64,000 nucleotides of DNA from Leptospiraceae bacterium (GTDB taxonomy: Bacteria; Spirochaetota; Leptospiria; Leptospirales; Leptonemataceae), in contig JANXCF010000005.1 of NCBI GenBank assembly GCA_025059995.1, forward strand, positions 60,006-124,005, in the 5' to 3' direction. The notes under the pieces are model-generated. The model was not told where the DNA came from, ran no database searches, and was given only the letters and a program-made list of their open reading frames with translations. Below, in pieces: positions 1-9,855 of this stretch (position 1 is its first letter; each line of letters opens with the position of its first letter). The translations under genes and the position numbers were made by a program.

Positions 1-3000
1 TAGTATCTTCTGGTAATCCTTCGTTTCCATATCTTCTTGCAATTTCTCCTGAGATTATGGTTCCGAAAGCTCGATTTTCGTTGTTAATGTCCAGATGGAG
101 TTCAACCGGATTGAAATTCTCAATAGCATCTTTGATTTTATCCATGATTTTATAATCCAACTGTTTTTCTAATCCGTGATCCTGTTTTTTGGTGCAGTAG
201 AGTTGTGTATTAGGATAAGGGGTGACTTTTCTTAGAATATTTCCCATGTAGATACCACGAGCTTTCCAGTGATCACGAGGTTTATTAAACTTAATACGAT
301 GAACCTGACCTATCATTTCATTCATTGTTCGATAGCCGAGTTTCGCCATGTATTCTCGAACTTCCCTTGCAACAAAATAGAGGTAGTTTATTAGATACTC
401 TGGTTTTCCCGTGAATTTTTTACGAAGTATAGGATTTTGCGTTGCAACCCCAACAGGACAAGTATTGAGATGGCATTTTCTCATCATAATGCAACCCATG
501 ACAATCATGGCAGAAGTGGCAAAACCAAATTCTTCAGCTCCGAGTAATGCGGCATAAACAACATCTAAACCATTCATCATTTTTCCATCAGTGGCTAACA
601 CAACTCTGTCTCTTAGTCCTTGTATGAGCAATGTTTGTTGAGTTTCTGAAAGTCCGATTTCCCATGGAGTTCCTGCGTAATGTATCGAAGAAATGGGGCT
701 TGCTCCGGTTCCTCCATCATGTCCTGAGATCAGGATGTGATCAGCATGAGCTTTAGCAACTCCTGCTGCAATTGTCCCTACCCCCACACAAGAAACTAAT
801 TTTACACTAATTCTTGCTGTGGGATTGACGTTTTTTAAATCGAAAATCAATTGGGCTAAATCTTCAATGGAATAAATATCGTGATGTGGTGGTGGAGAAA
901 TCAAAGTCACACCTGGCGTTGAGTGCCGGATTTTGGCAATGATTTTATCCACTTTGAAGCCGGGGAGTTGTCCACCTTCTCCTGGTTTAGCTCCTTGTGC
1001 GATTTTGATTTGTATGTCTGATGCATTCACCAAATAATTCGTTGTTACGCCAAATCGACCAGAAGCTACTTGCTTGATGGCACTATTCATGCTATCCCCA
1101 TTAGGTAGTGGCTTATATCGTATTGGATCTTCTCCACCCTCTCCGGAGTTGGATTTTCCGCCAATTCGATTCATTGCAATTGCGATATTGACATGAGCTT
1201 CCCAAGAAAGAGCCCCAAAACTCATGGCTCCAGTATGAAATCTTTTTAGAATGGATTCTTCTGGTTCGACTTCTTCAATAGGGACAGGAGGTTCTGAATA
1301 ATCCAATTCAAAAAGACTACGTAAAGTGATCTTGTCTTTATTTCCTTCATAGATGTCTCGACTGAATTCTTTGTATAAGTCATAATCATTTCTTATGGCA
1401 GCTTGCTGGAGTTTAAAAATGGTCATGGGAGTCAAAAGGTGAGACTCTGAGTATTTCCTCCAATAATGTATCCCACCTACGTGGAGCTGACCAGGAATTA
1501 AGTTTTTATCGAATGCTTTTCGATGACGACGTACTGTTTCTTCTTCGAGCATCTCAAGACTGAGTCCCTCGATATGGGTGGGTGTGCCAGTGAAGTATAG
1601 ATTTACTAACTCTGAGTCTAATCCCACTGCTTCATAAATTTGAGCTCCACAGTAACTTTGCAATGTAGAAATTCCCATCTTACTAAAAATCTTTAATAAT
1701 CCTTTTTGGATTGCTTTGATGTAGTTTTTTCGGGCTTCTCGGAAATCTCGGATTTCTCCTAAAATACCTTGTTTCACTAAATCGTAAATAGTTTCAAAAG
1801 CCAAGTAGGGATTGATTGCATTCGCTCCATAACCAATCAACATCGCAAAATGAGCGACTTCTCGTGGTTCTCCCGACTCAACAATAATGCTGGTTTTTGT
1901 TCTTAAACCTGCACGTATGAGAAAATGATGAACTCCTGCGGTGGCTAATAAACTAGGTATAGGAGCCATATTTCTTGCAACGCCCCTATCGGAAAGTATG
2001 ATGATGTTATAACCTTTTCGTATTGCTTGTGCAGCTTCATCACAAATTTGATCTAGACGATTTCTCATTCCATGTTTTTGATCAGGATCGAAGAGAATAT
2101 TTATCGTTATGGTTTTGAATTTTCCAATGGAAATGCTTCGTATTTTTTCTAGTTCGTTGTTGGTGAGTATGGGATTTTTCAATTCTATTCGATGTGCATA
2201 TTCAGGTTTTTCATCCAAAAGATTTCCTTCTGGTCCTAAGTAGCTTGTCAAATCCATTACAATTTCTTCACGAATGGGATCAATCGGAGGATTAGTAACT
2301 TGAGCAAATACTTGTTTAAAATAACGAAACAAGGGTTGGGGTTCAGACGATAAGATTGCTAAAGAAACATCATCTCCCATTGCTCCCGTAGGTTCTTCTC
2401 CTTTCTCCGCCATCGGTTTCATTGTCTGATAAACATCTTCTGTAGTGTATCCAAAGATTCTTTGTCTTTCAACAACGGTTGAATGATCTGGCTGAGGTAT
2501 AAAAGGAGGATCAGGTAGTTCCTCTAATCGAATTGTATATTTTTTAATCCATTCTTTGTAGGGTTTTTGTTTAACAATCCTATGTTTGATTTCTTCGTCT
2601 TCAACAATCCTTCCTTCGTTGAGATCGATAAAAAACATTTTTCCAGGTTGCAACCTTCCACTTTTGACAATCCTTTCTGGTTCAACGGGAATCACACCTA
2701 CTTCAGATGCCATGATTACGATGTTGTCTTTTGTAACGATATAACGTGCTGGACGTAATCCATTTCTATCTAACGTAGCTCCAATTACATTTCCATCAGA
2801 AAATACAATCGCAGCTGGCCCATCCCATGGTTCCAACAACATGGCATGGTATTCATAAAAGGCTTTTTTATCTTCATCGATGTCAGGATTTTTGGACCAT
2901 GCCTCAGGAATCATCATCATAATTGCATGAGGTAAACTTCTTCCCCCCATGTAAAGTAGTTCTGCTACCGAGTCAAATGTAGCAGAGTCACTTTGCCCCA

Positions 3001-3901
3001 CCATAATGATGGGAAGCATCCTTTTGAGGTCCTTCCCAAAGTATTTGGATGCCATTACCATTTGTCGGGCTTCCATCCAATTCACATTTCCACGTAGGGT
3101 ATTGATTTCACCATTATGAGCAATCATTCGGAATGGTTGTGCCAAGTCCCATGTGGGTAGAGTGTTGGTTGAAAATCTCATATGTATCATGGTATAAGCG
3201 GATTCTATATCAGGATCAGTAATATCAGGATAGAAGTTAATCAATTGATCAGCCTTGAGCATTCCCTTGTAATTAATGGTTCTACTTGAAAAAGAAGGCA
3301 CGTAGTATTGACTTCGATCTAATTTGAGCTCTGCCCGAATTCTTCGGTCAATCACTCTTCGAATCAAGAACAACTTTCGTTCAAACTCCATTTGATCTTG
3401 GATGTTTTCATTTGCTTCTACAAAAGCTTGCATAAAAAACGGTAGGGTTTTTTTCGCCAACTCACCACAATATTGTTCGTTGATAGGAACTTCCCTCCAA
3501 CCTAAGAAGATTTGTCCTTCATCAAGAACTACTTTTTCTATGATGTTTTGGACTTTTTCTCGAAGGCTTCTTCTTCGTGGCATGTAAAAAAATCCAACAG
3601 CATACCTTCCGTAATCAGGAAGTTGTATTTGTAGTTTTTCATTTTCTATAACTTTTCGGAAAAACTTGTCAGGGATTTGGATTTGGATGCCAGCGCCATC
3701 TCCTGTTTCTGGGTCAGCACCGACAGCACCACGATGCTCTAATTTTTTTATAACTTGTAATCCTAATCGGACAATATGATTGGATTTTTTTCCTGTAAAA
3801 TCTGCTACAAATCCCACACCACAGGAGTTTTTATGATATTCTGGTCTATACAAACCTTGAGGTTTTTCTAGGTTTTTTAAGGTGCGATTGTTAAGTTCCA
3901 T
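1..3901 (-). CDS. gltB: Glutamate synthase large subunit (partial)
   Basis: This is the large subunit of glutamate synthase, which moves the amide of glutamine onto 2-oxoglutarate to give two glutamates. I translated it from the minus strand; the frame stays open from an ATG at 3901 to the window edge, about 1,300 codons, so roughly the last 200 residues of a typical subunit are outside. The class II amidotransferase cysteine is Cys27 (NSCGVGF), so a short propeptide would be removed. The synthase/FMN region shows GGKSNSGEGGED and SGHDGGTGASP, and CIMMRKCHLNTCPVG has the C-x5-C-x4-C spacing of the 3Fe-4S cluster. A GAGGG ribosome site precedes the start. The small subunit gltD is not in the window. 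Confidence 0.95.
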   Translation of the reverse strand, partial: MELNNRTLKNLEKPQGLYRPEYHKNSCGVGFVADFTGKKSNHIVRLGLQVIKKLEHRGAVGADPETGDGAGIQIQIPDKFFRKVIENEKLQIQLPDYGRYAVGFFYMPRRRSLREKVQNIIEKVVLDEGQIFLGWREVPINEQYCGELAKKTLPFFMQAFVEANENIQDQMEFERKLFLIRRVIDRRIRAELKLDRSQYYVPSFSSRTINYKGMLKADQLINFYPDITDPDIESAYTMIHMRFSTNTLPTWDLAQPFRMIAHNGEINTLRGNVNWMEARQMVMASKYFGKDLKRMLPIIMVGQSDSATFDSVAELLYMGGRSLPHAIMMMIPEAWSKNPDIDEDKKAFYEYHAMLLEPWDGPAAIVFSDGNVIGATLDRNGLRPARYIVTKDNIVIMASEVGVIPVEPERIVKSGRLQPGKMFFIDLNEGRIVEDEEIKHRIVKQKPYKEWIKKYTIRLEELPDPPFIPQPDHSTVVERQRIFGYTTEDVYQTMKPMAEKGEEPTGAMGDDVSLAILSSEPQPLFRYFKQVFAQVTNPPIDPIREEIVMDLTSYLGPEGNLLDEKPEYAHRIELKNPILTNNELEKIRSISIGKFKTITINILFDPDQKHGMRNRLDQICDEAAQAIRKGYNIIILSDRGVARNMAPIPSLLATAGVHHFLIRAGLRTKTSIIVESGEPREVAHFAMLIGYGANAINPYLAFETIYDLVKQGILGEIRDFREARKNYIKAIQKGLLKIFSKMGISTLQSYCGAQIYEAVGLDSELVNLYFTGTPTHIEGLSLEMLEEETVRRHRKAFDKNLIPGQLHVGGIHYWRKYSESHLLTPMTIFKLQQAAIRNDYDLYKEFSRDIYEGNKDKITLRSLFELDYSEPPVPIEEVEPEESILKRFHTGAMSFGALSWEAHVNIAIAMNRIGGKSNSGEGGEDPIRYKPLPNGDSMNSAIKQVASGRFGVTTNYLVNASDIQIKIAQGAKPGEGGQLPGFKVDKIIAKIRHSTPGVTLISPPPHHDIYSIEDLAQLIFDLKNVNPTARISVKLVSCVGVGTIAAGVAKAHADHILISGHDGGTGASPISSIHYAGTPWEIGLSETQQTLLIQGLRDRVVLATDGKMMNGLDVVYAALLGAEEFGFATSAMIVMGCIMMRKCHLNTCPVGVATQNPILRKKFTGKPEYLINYLYFVAREVREYMAKLGYRTMNEMIGQVHRIKFNKPRDHWKARGIYMGNILRKVTPYPNTQLYCTKKQDHGLEKQLDYKIMDKIKDAIENFNPVELHLDINNENRAFGTIISGEIARRYGNEGLPEDT

Positions 3902-4093
3902 TTTTTTCCCTCTTTAGGTCTAATCCTTTTAGGTTATTAGTTATATTTGAAATTTGATTTTAAAAACCTGACTGTTATTTGAAATTGCTTTTTTTAAATT
4001 GAATTTATCGTGTCAGGAAAATATCAATTACCAAAATTTTAAGATTACTTTATTTTGTAAATAATAATAAAGAAACATACGAAAACAAATACT

Positions 4094-5122
4094 TTATCCC
4101 AATGGATACATGATATCGTTCGAAATTTGATCAATTTCCTTCAAAATTTCTTTATCTAATTTAATTTCTGTTGCACTGAATATTTCATCAAGTTGTTCTG
4201 AGTTTGTTACACCAAAGATTACAGATGCGACAAAATCTTGTTGTAAAATCCAAGCTATGGATAAGGTCGTAGTTGAAATGTTGAGTTTTTCTGCTATTGG
4301 TTTAAGTCTATTAACGGTTTCTAAGGTTTTTTCGTTGATGTATTTTTTTACTTGTCTTTTTTGTCTTTCCCCCATGTTTTTGTAAATACTGAATCGAGCA
4401 TTTTCTGGCGGATTTTCTTGGTTGTATTTTCCTGTGGTTACACCTCCAGCTAAGGGTGAATAGGGAAGTAAACTCACTTGTTCTTTACGAGAAATCTCTG
4501 CTAATGAGTCTTCAAATCTTCGGTTCAATATGCTGTAATTGTTTTGTATGGTTTCGTATCGGATGAGGTGATACTTATCGCTCACCCATAGACTTTTCAT
4601 TAATCCCCACGGGGTTTCGTTGGAACAGCCTGCAATCCGGATTTTCCCTTGTTCTTTAAGTTTCGTCAGGGAAGATAAAATTTCGTAATAATAGGCTTCG
4701 TGATCAGCTCTCGGATCATTCCAGTGGATTTGATACAAATCAATATAATCCGTTTGAAGTCTTTTTAAACTGCCTTCGATTGCCTTTGTAATGTGGTGTT
4801 GATCTAAAGTAGTCAAACCACTTCGAACTGGGGGTACAAACCAACCATGAGAAGGTCCACTGACTTTTGTTGCTATAATGATTGAATCTCGAGGCTTGGT
4901 CCTGAACCATTTCCCCAAGATTTCTTCTGTGCGAAAGACCCATTTTTCATCGGGTGGCACAGGATAAATTTCAGCTGTATCAAAAAAATTTATACCAAAA
5001 TCATAAGCTTTATCTAAGATTCGAAAACTTTCTTCTTCTGAAACAAAAGAACCAAAAGTCATAGTTCCCAAACAGAGTTGAGACACGAAAATAGGACTTC
5101 TACCCAATCTTTTATGCTTCAT
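4094..5122 (-). CDS. Aldo/keto reductase (Tas-like)
   Basis: This is an NADPH-dependent oxidoreductase of the aldo/keto reductase superfamily with a TIM-barrel fold; its substrate cannot be read from sequence. The catalytic tetrad is visible as Asp and Tyr in FFDTAEIYP, Lys in IIIATKVSG and His in YQIHW. The MKHKRLGRSPIFVSQLCLGT opening, long loops and length (about 342 residues) resemble the Tas/YajO group. I start at the ATG at 5122; a TTG at 5146 would add eight residues. Neither start has a convincing ribosome site. It lies upstream of gltB on the same strand with a 190-base gap, so joint transcription is possible but unproven. Confidence 0.9.
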   Translation of the reverse strand: MKHKRLGRSPIFVSQLCLGTMTFGSFVSEEESFRILDKAYDFGINFFDTAEIYPVPPDEKWVFRTEEILGKWFRTKPRDSIIIATKVSGPSHGWFVPPVRSGLTTLDQHHITKAIEGSLKRLQTDYIDLYQIHWNDPRADHEAYYYEILSSLTKLKEQGKIRIAGCSNETPWGLMKSLWVSDKYHLIRYETIQNNYSILNRRFEDSLAEISRKEQVSLLPYSPLAGGVTTGKYNQENPPENARFSIYKNMGERQKRQVKKYINEKTLETVNRLKPIAEKLNISTTTLSIAWILQQDFVASVIFGVTNSEQLDEIFSATEIKLDKEILKEIDQISNDIMYPLG

Positions 5123-5182
5123 GTTAATACGTGTTTTTGCTATCAATGGGATGTCAAATCAAATGATTTACTCTAAAAAACA

Positions 5183-5881
5183 CTATATCAATATCACATT
5201 TAGTTCAGAGGCTTTGGAATGGAGGGATTGGTCAGCTTCACCGATGAGGACTGGGATGGTTTGAAGTTGGTAGGCTTTGGAGAGAATATCGGATCGTCTT
5301 TTGACTCTGATGAGGTCATTTTCGTTTAGGGTCAAGGAGACTTCGGCGGCGATGAGGACCTTTATGTTTTTGTTGGATTTGAGGTATCCGGAGACTACGA
5401 CATCGATGTTGAGGAGGTCGTCTTTTTCATCTTCGGAAATGATGCCTTCATCGACTTTTTGTTCGAGGAAGGTGGCGAGGTTTTCGATGTGCAGGAGTTT
5501 GCAGTTTCGGATGAGTTTACCGAAGAAGGCGGGGGCTTTTTCACGGACACGACGTTCGAAGTCTGAGCCTTTGAGAGCGTTTACGTCGTTCTTGAGTTTA
5601 GCCACATCTTGTTTTAAGATTTCGACATCTTGTTTTAAGATGTCTACGGTTTGTTTTAGTGAGATGTAGTTATGTTTTAGGGTTTCGACATCTAGTTTTA
5701 AGGTTTCGACGTCTTGTTTTAGAGGTAGGAATTGAGTATTAACGAAGGTTTCGAATTTTTTGGGTAGTTCGATGAGGTCTTCGGTGAGGATGAGGGAGCG
5801 GATTTGTAGGAGAATTTCTGGGTGTTCTTTGAGGATACGAAGGATGTCGAAGATAGTTTTGATTTCAAAAGTTTGGTTCAT
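5183..5881 (-). CDS. Coiled-coil protein with PD-(D/E)XK nuclease-like C-terminus
   Basis: This 232-residue protein is of unknown function. Residues about 50-105 are a run of heptads (repeats of the form LKQDVEI/LKLDVET), predicting a long coiled coil. The C-terminal part contains DVVVSGYL followed by VLIAAEVSLTL and an Arg/Lys-rich helix. That resembles the D...ExS/K core of the PD-(D/E)XK nuclease-like DUF3782 family, which is often found as multi-copy genes in thermophiles. The family call is from memory of the pattern. The coding strand is visibly richer in C-ending codons than its neighbours, suggesting transfer. It is transcribed away from the biotin carboxylase gene across a 175-base divergent gap. 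Confidence 0.6.
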   Translation of the reverse strand: MNQTFEIKTIFDILRILKEHPEILLQIRSLILTEDLIELPKKFETFVNTQFLPLKQDVETLKLDVETLKHNYISLKQTVDILKQDVEILKQDVAKLKNDVNALKGSDFERRVREKAPAFFGKLIRNCKLLHIENLATFLEQKVDEGIISEDEKDDLLNIDVVVSGYLKSNKNIKVLIAAEVSLTLNENDLIRVKRRSDILSKAYQLQTIPVLIGEADQSLHSKASELNVILI

Positions 5882-6056
5882 ATAGAAACTAAGAAAAGAA
5901 AGACTTTTCTATTTTCAATTTGTTTTTTTATTCATAAATTTAAACCTGATTCGTTTTGACTTTATTTTCAGATGGATAAACCATCTTAAACATTTGACAA
6001 AAACGTATTTATAAAGAAAGTTGTATAGCAAATTCTTTGAGCAAAAGAAGGTGCCC

Positions 6057-8822
6057 ATGAAGTCTGTAAAGGAAATCACAAAAATCAAATATTTGGACTC
6101 CCCAAGTGAATGGGTTCGTAGTTTCGCTTGCAACCACTTAAGCATATTGATTGTGTGTAGAGGTCCCATTCGTAAAGAAGCAATGGATGTGTTCGAAGGC
6201 TTAGGGATACGATATGGAATTCTGTTATCAGAAAAAGATTCTGTAGTCTATCCTCAGACTCTTGCTCCTGAGCTCCGTCAAATCAGGGATCCTGAACGTG
6301 TCCACCGAATCCCCGATTATACAGGTGCAACTCAAGATGAACGCAACCAGAGAATCCAAGACATCATCAACATTTGCAAAAAATATAATTATACTCATGT
6401 GTTTGCTGGTTATGGCTTCATGGCAGAGGATGCTCACTTTGTTTCTTCTCTTGAGAATGCAGGTATTGGTTTCGTTGGACCTGAATCAGGAGTTCACCTT
6501 AAGGCAGGTTCCAAAGATAATGCTAAAAAAATTGCACGTAAAGTTCAAGTTTCAGTTACACCAGGTATTGATAATATCACTTCATTAACCTTAATTGACA
6601 AAGTTCAAGGTCGTAATGGTTTATTAGATTTGATTCAAAAACATCAATTTGATATACCCAACATCGATCAACTCAATGATGAAGAACTTGCCGAAGAAAT
6701 TTTAAATCAAAGCTACAAAAAAGGTGTTCCTCTCATTACGCTAGAGGATTTACAAAAAAAAGCAAAAGAAGAAATTGCGAAAATCTTAGAACAAAATCCT
6801 GGGAAAAGAGTTCGTCTAAAACACGTAGGTGGAGGTGGTGGAAAAGGACAAAGGATTGTAACAACAGCAGATCAAGTTCCTTCAGCTGTATTGGAAGTTT
6901 TATCAGAAGCAAAAGCTTTAGGTCCTGCAGATAATAAAAACTTTCTCATTGAATTAAATATAGAAAACACACGTCACAATGAAATACAGCTTTTAGGGAA
7001 TGGAGAATGGGCAATTGCATTGGGTGGACGTGATTGCAGTATCCAAATGTATGAACAAAAATTAGTGGAGCTTTCCATAACCGATGAGCTTTATGCATAC
7101 GAGATAGAACGTCTCTACAAAGAAGGTAAAGTCGAATGGGCAAAACGTTTAGAGCGTGATCGAGAGTTCCTTCGTCAAATGGAAGAACAAGGAGCACGTT
7201 TCGGGGAAGCTGTGGGATTGAATTCAGCTTCTACGTTTGAGTGTATTGTTTCGGATGAAGGTTTTTACTTCATGGAAGTAAATACTCGTATTCAAGTTGA
7301 ACATCGAGTGACGGAAATGGTCTATGGTCTTCGCTTCCGAAACCCTAATAATCCTGATGATTACTTTGAGGTTGAATCCATTGTCGAAGCTATGGTTTTA
7401 TGTGCAGCACATGGGAAGCGACTTCCTAAACCAGAAAGGTATCTAAAGAATTTGGCTGGCGGTGAGGTGCGTCTCAATGCCATGAATCAAGCTCTCCAAC
7501 CTCATGCTGGAGGAATCATTGAATATTGGTCTGATCCCGTAGAATATGAATTACGGGATGATCAAGGAATTGGAATTCGAAACCCAGATACAAAAACTTT
7601 TATTCACTATCACTTAGCAGGTGCTTATGACTCCAATATTGCTTTGATTGTTTCTTGGGGAAATTCTCGTAAGCAAAATTTGGAACGCTTAGGGGATATT
7701 TTAAGAAGAATGGAGTTAAGAGGTGTGGATTTAGAAACCAACCGAGAATTCCACATGGGCATGGTATATTTTCTTTTAGGTTTGGATGAGATGGCAAGAC
7801 CCGACACAAAAGTCACAATGCCCTATCTTGCAATGGTAGGCAATTTGGCTCAACATGCGAGAAATATCGATGTAGATACAGCATGGGAAATCATGGAAAA
7901 TTTCTACATCAAGCTCTATGGAAATACAATCAAAAACATTATCGATTACAAACTTACTCTTATAACAAGACCCTTAAAGCAAATCCTTAAAGAACCTCAT
8001 CTTTTAGCGGGTTGGTTAAGATACAATTATAACAAAAGTTTTGTTTTAGACACCAATCAAAGAGTGCGATGGATAAAAAATCCTTTGATTGTTTTAGATG
8101 ATCTATATAGGTTTTTACACCTCGATGAGCGGGATACACCACCTTCTCAAAAAATCTGGTTCCATGATCATGAACTTCTTCAAAAGGGCTTGGAATTCTA
8201 TCGAGATTTGTATCATCATTACAAAAATTTACCGGAAAACTTCTACGAACTTCACAAAATACTAACAGAAACATTCCAAATTGATGGAAAAAAGGAAATC
8301 CTTTCAGCTCACATTGGACATACTTTAGGTTTAGAACTTTTGGAGATTCTTATCTATGTAGGTTTAGAAAGTAAGATTTTTGATGTTTATTTAGATCGGA
8401 ACTTAAGGCTTGTTTTCCCAAGTGAATATTATGATCCTCAAAGACAAAAAGAATACATTAAGCATTTATCTCCACCACCACCACGAACTTCAGATACTAT
8501 TGTAGCTCCCATGGGAGGAATGATTTACTTCCGAGAAACACCCACAAGTCCACCATATGTTGAAGTGGGAAGTCATTTTGAAACAGGTCAACCTCTATTC
8601 GTAATTGAAGTGATGAAAATGTTCAATAAAATCCCAGCGGAATTCTCAGGAACTATTGTTGAAAAATTAGTAAAACAGGATGGAGTAGTTGTTCAAAAGG
8701 GACAAGCAATTTTTAAAGTAAAGCCTGATGAGGAAGTTGAAATCGAAACTCCAGAAATTCTAGAAAAGCGAAGAAAAGAATATACAAGAAAAATCATGGA
8801 CAATATATACCAAAGCATGTAA
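6057..8822 (+). CDS. Biotin carboxylase-BCCP fusion protein
   Basis: This 921-residue protein joins an N-terminal biotin carboxylase to a C-terminal biotin-carrier domain, so it should carboxylate its own biotin with ATP and bicarbonate for an acyl-CoA or pyruvate carboxylase. The ATP-grasp glycine loop (HVGGGGGKGQ, about 257-266), GGRDCSIQ and EVNTRIQVEH (about 407-416) are present. The biotinyl lysine is Lys854 in EVMKMFN. No carboxyltransferase motifs are seen in the middle (about 500-790), so a partner subunit elsewhere is needed. An insertion of about 80 residues precedes the glycine loop. I chose the ATG at 6057 because AGAAGG sits five bases upstream; a TTG at 6021 would add 12 residues. 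Confidence 0.85.
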   Translation: MKSVKEITKIKYLDSPSEWVRSFACNHLSILIVCRGPIRKEAMDVFEGLGIRYGILLSEKDSVVYPQTLAPELRQIRDPERVHRIPDYTGATQDERNQRIQDIINICKKYNYTHVFAGYGFMAEDAHFVSSLENAGIGFVGPESGVHLKAGSKDNAKKIARKVQVSVTPGIDNITSLTLIDKVQGRNGLLDLIQKHQFDIPNIDQLNDEELAEEILNQSYKKGVPLITLEDLQKKAKEEIAKILEQNPGKRVRLKHVGGGGGKGQRIVTTADQVPSAVLEVLSEAKALGPADNKNFLIELNIENTRHNEIQLLGNGEWAIALGGRDCSIQMYEQKLVELSITDELYAYEIERLYKEGKVEWAKRLERDREFLRQMEEQGARFGEAVGLNSASTFECIVSDEGFYFMEVNTRIQVEHRVTEMVYGLRFRNPNNPDDYFEVESIVEAMVLCAAHGKRLPKPERYLKNLAGGEVRLNAMNQALQPHAGGIIEYWSDPVEYELRDDQGIGIRNPDTKTFIHYHLAGAYDSNIALIVSWGNSRKQNLERLGDILRRMELRGVDLETNREFHMGMVYFLLGLDEMARPDTKVTMPYLAMVGNLAQHARNIDVDTAWEIMENFYIKLYGNTIKNIIDYKLTLITRPLKQILKEPHLLAGWLRYNYNKSFVLDTNQRVRWIKNPLIVLDDLYRFLHLDERDTPPSQKIWFHDHELLQKGLEFYRDLYHHYKNLPENFYELHKILTETFQIDGKKEILSAHIGHTLGLELLEILIYVGLESKIFDVYLDRNLRLVFPSEYYDPQRQKEYIKHLSPPPPRTSDTIVAPMGGMIYFRETPTSPPYVEVGSHFETGQPLFVIEVMKMFNKIPAEFSGTIVEKLVKQDGVVVQKGQAIFKVKPDEEVEIETPEILEKRRKEYTRKIMDNIYQSM

Positions 8823-8882
8823 GAAAAGGGCATATTCGAAAAAACAATGTACTAAAGAAGAAATTTATATTAAATTGATAGA

Positions 8883-9818
8883 ATGAAAGTAGGTTTGTTT
8901 TTTGATGATTTGTTTTTAAAGCACGACACAGGAAGTTATCACCCCGAAACGCCGCAACGACTAATTGCAATCCACGAAAAATTGCTCAAATCAGGGGTTT
9001 ATGATCGTTTCACTATGTTGCCTAAACGTTTTGCCACAACGGAAGAAATAGAACTTGTTCACAAAAAATCTTACATTGATTACGTAAGGCAGGTTTCTCA
9101 AAGAGGTGGTGGTTATTTAGATGGAGATACTCCGGTAAGTAAAGATTCTTTTGATTCGGCTTTGCTTGCCGTTGGTTGTGGTTTAGAGGCTGTTGATAAG
9201 GTTCTTTCAAATCATGTCCAAAGGGCGTTACTTCTTGTTCGACCACCTGGTCATCATTCCTTGAGATCTCGGGGTATGGGGTTTTGTCTTTTTAACAATG
9301 TGGCAATCACCGCAAGATATGCTCTATCAAAAGGACTAAAAAAGATCGTAATTTTGGATTGGGACGTTCATCACGGAAATGGAACTCAAGATGAATTCTA
9401 TCAAGAAAAAGAAGTCTTGTTTATTAGCATTCATCAGTTTCCGTTTTATCCGGGGACAGGTGCGATTGATGAAATAGGGGAAGGCGAAGGAAAAGGTTTT
9501 ACTTTGAATGTTCCCATGCCTAGGAGTTCAGGAGACTCTGAGTATAAAAAAGCATTTGAGGATCGTATACTTCCCAAAATCGTAGAGTATGAGCCTGAGT
9601 TGATTTTGATTTCAGCTGGCTTTGATGCCCATAAGATGGATCCCTTAGGAGGAATGGAGTTATCTTCAAAAATGTATGAATGGATGACAGAAAAGATTGT
9701 GAAGATTGCCAATGAATGTTGTGGTGGAAAGGTCATTTCTTATTTGGAAGGAGGGTATTCACTACCTGCTTTGGCTGAGTCAGTGAAACTTCACGCAGAA
9801 GTGCTTCTTGATGGATAA
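8883..9818 (+). CDS. Histone deacetylase-like amidohydrolase
   Basis: This is a member of the arginase/deacetylase superfamily, class II HDAC-like (often annotated as acetoin utilization or acetylpolyamine amidohydrolase). It is a zinc hydrolase that removes acyl groups from amines. Visible motifs are RPPGHHS (tandem His), GFCLFNNVA, the zinc ligands in DWDVHHGNGTQ, the second zinc Asp in SAGFDAH, and EGGY near the end. At 311 residues the length is normal. It follows the biotin carboxylase gene by 60 bases on the same strand and ends at a bidirectional terminator. The acyl substrate cannot be told from sequence. Confidence 0.9.
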   Translation: MKVGLFFDDLFLKHDTGSYHPETPQRLIAIHEKLLKSGVYDRFTMLPKRFATTEEIELVHKKSYIDYVRQVSQRGGGYLDGDTPVSKDSFDSALLAVGCGLEAVDKVLSNHVQRALLLVRPPGHHSLRSRGMGFCLFNNVAITARYALSKGLKKIVILDWDVHHGNGTQDEFYQEKEVLFISIHQFPFYPGTGAIDEIGEGEGKGFTLNVPMPRSSGDSEYKKAFEDRILPKIVEYEPELILISAGFDAHKMDPLGGMELSSKMYEWMTEKIVKIANECCGGKVISYLEGGYSLPALAESVKLHAEVLLDG

Positions 9819-9825
9819 AAAATGG

Positions 9826-9855
9826 GTAAAAACGCAACCGTAGTTGCGTTTCTAT
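9826..9855. terminator. Bidirectional rho-independent terminator
   Basis: The arms AACGCAAC (9831-9838) and GTTGCGTT (9843-9850) form a perfect 8-base stem with a CGTA loop. An A-run lies to the left and a short T-run to the right. It sits between the convergent deacetylase and pntB genes and overlaps the last codon of pntB. Confidence 0.7.

Noticed and set aside
3965..4020. Inverted repeat CCTGAC...GTCAGG upstream of gltB.
   Set aside because: The six-base arms are more than 35 bases apart, which is expected by chance in this composition; I cannot support an operator.
5277..5669. A plus-strand frame of 130 codons.
   Set aside because: It is antisense to the coiled-coil gene; its Ser/Arg/Phe-rich composition is a shadow of the heptads.
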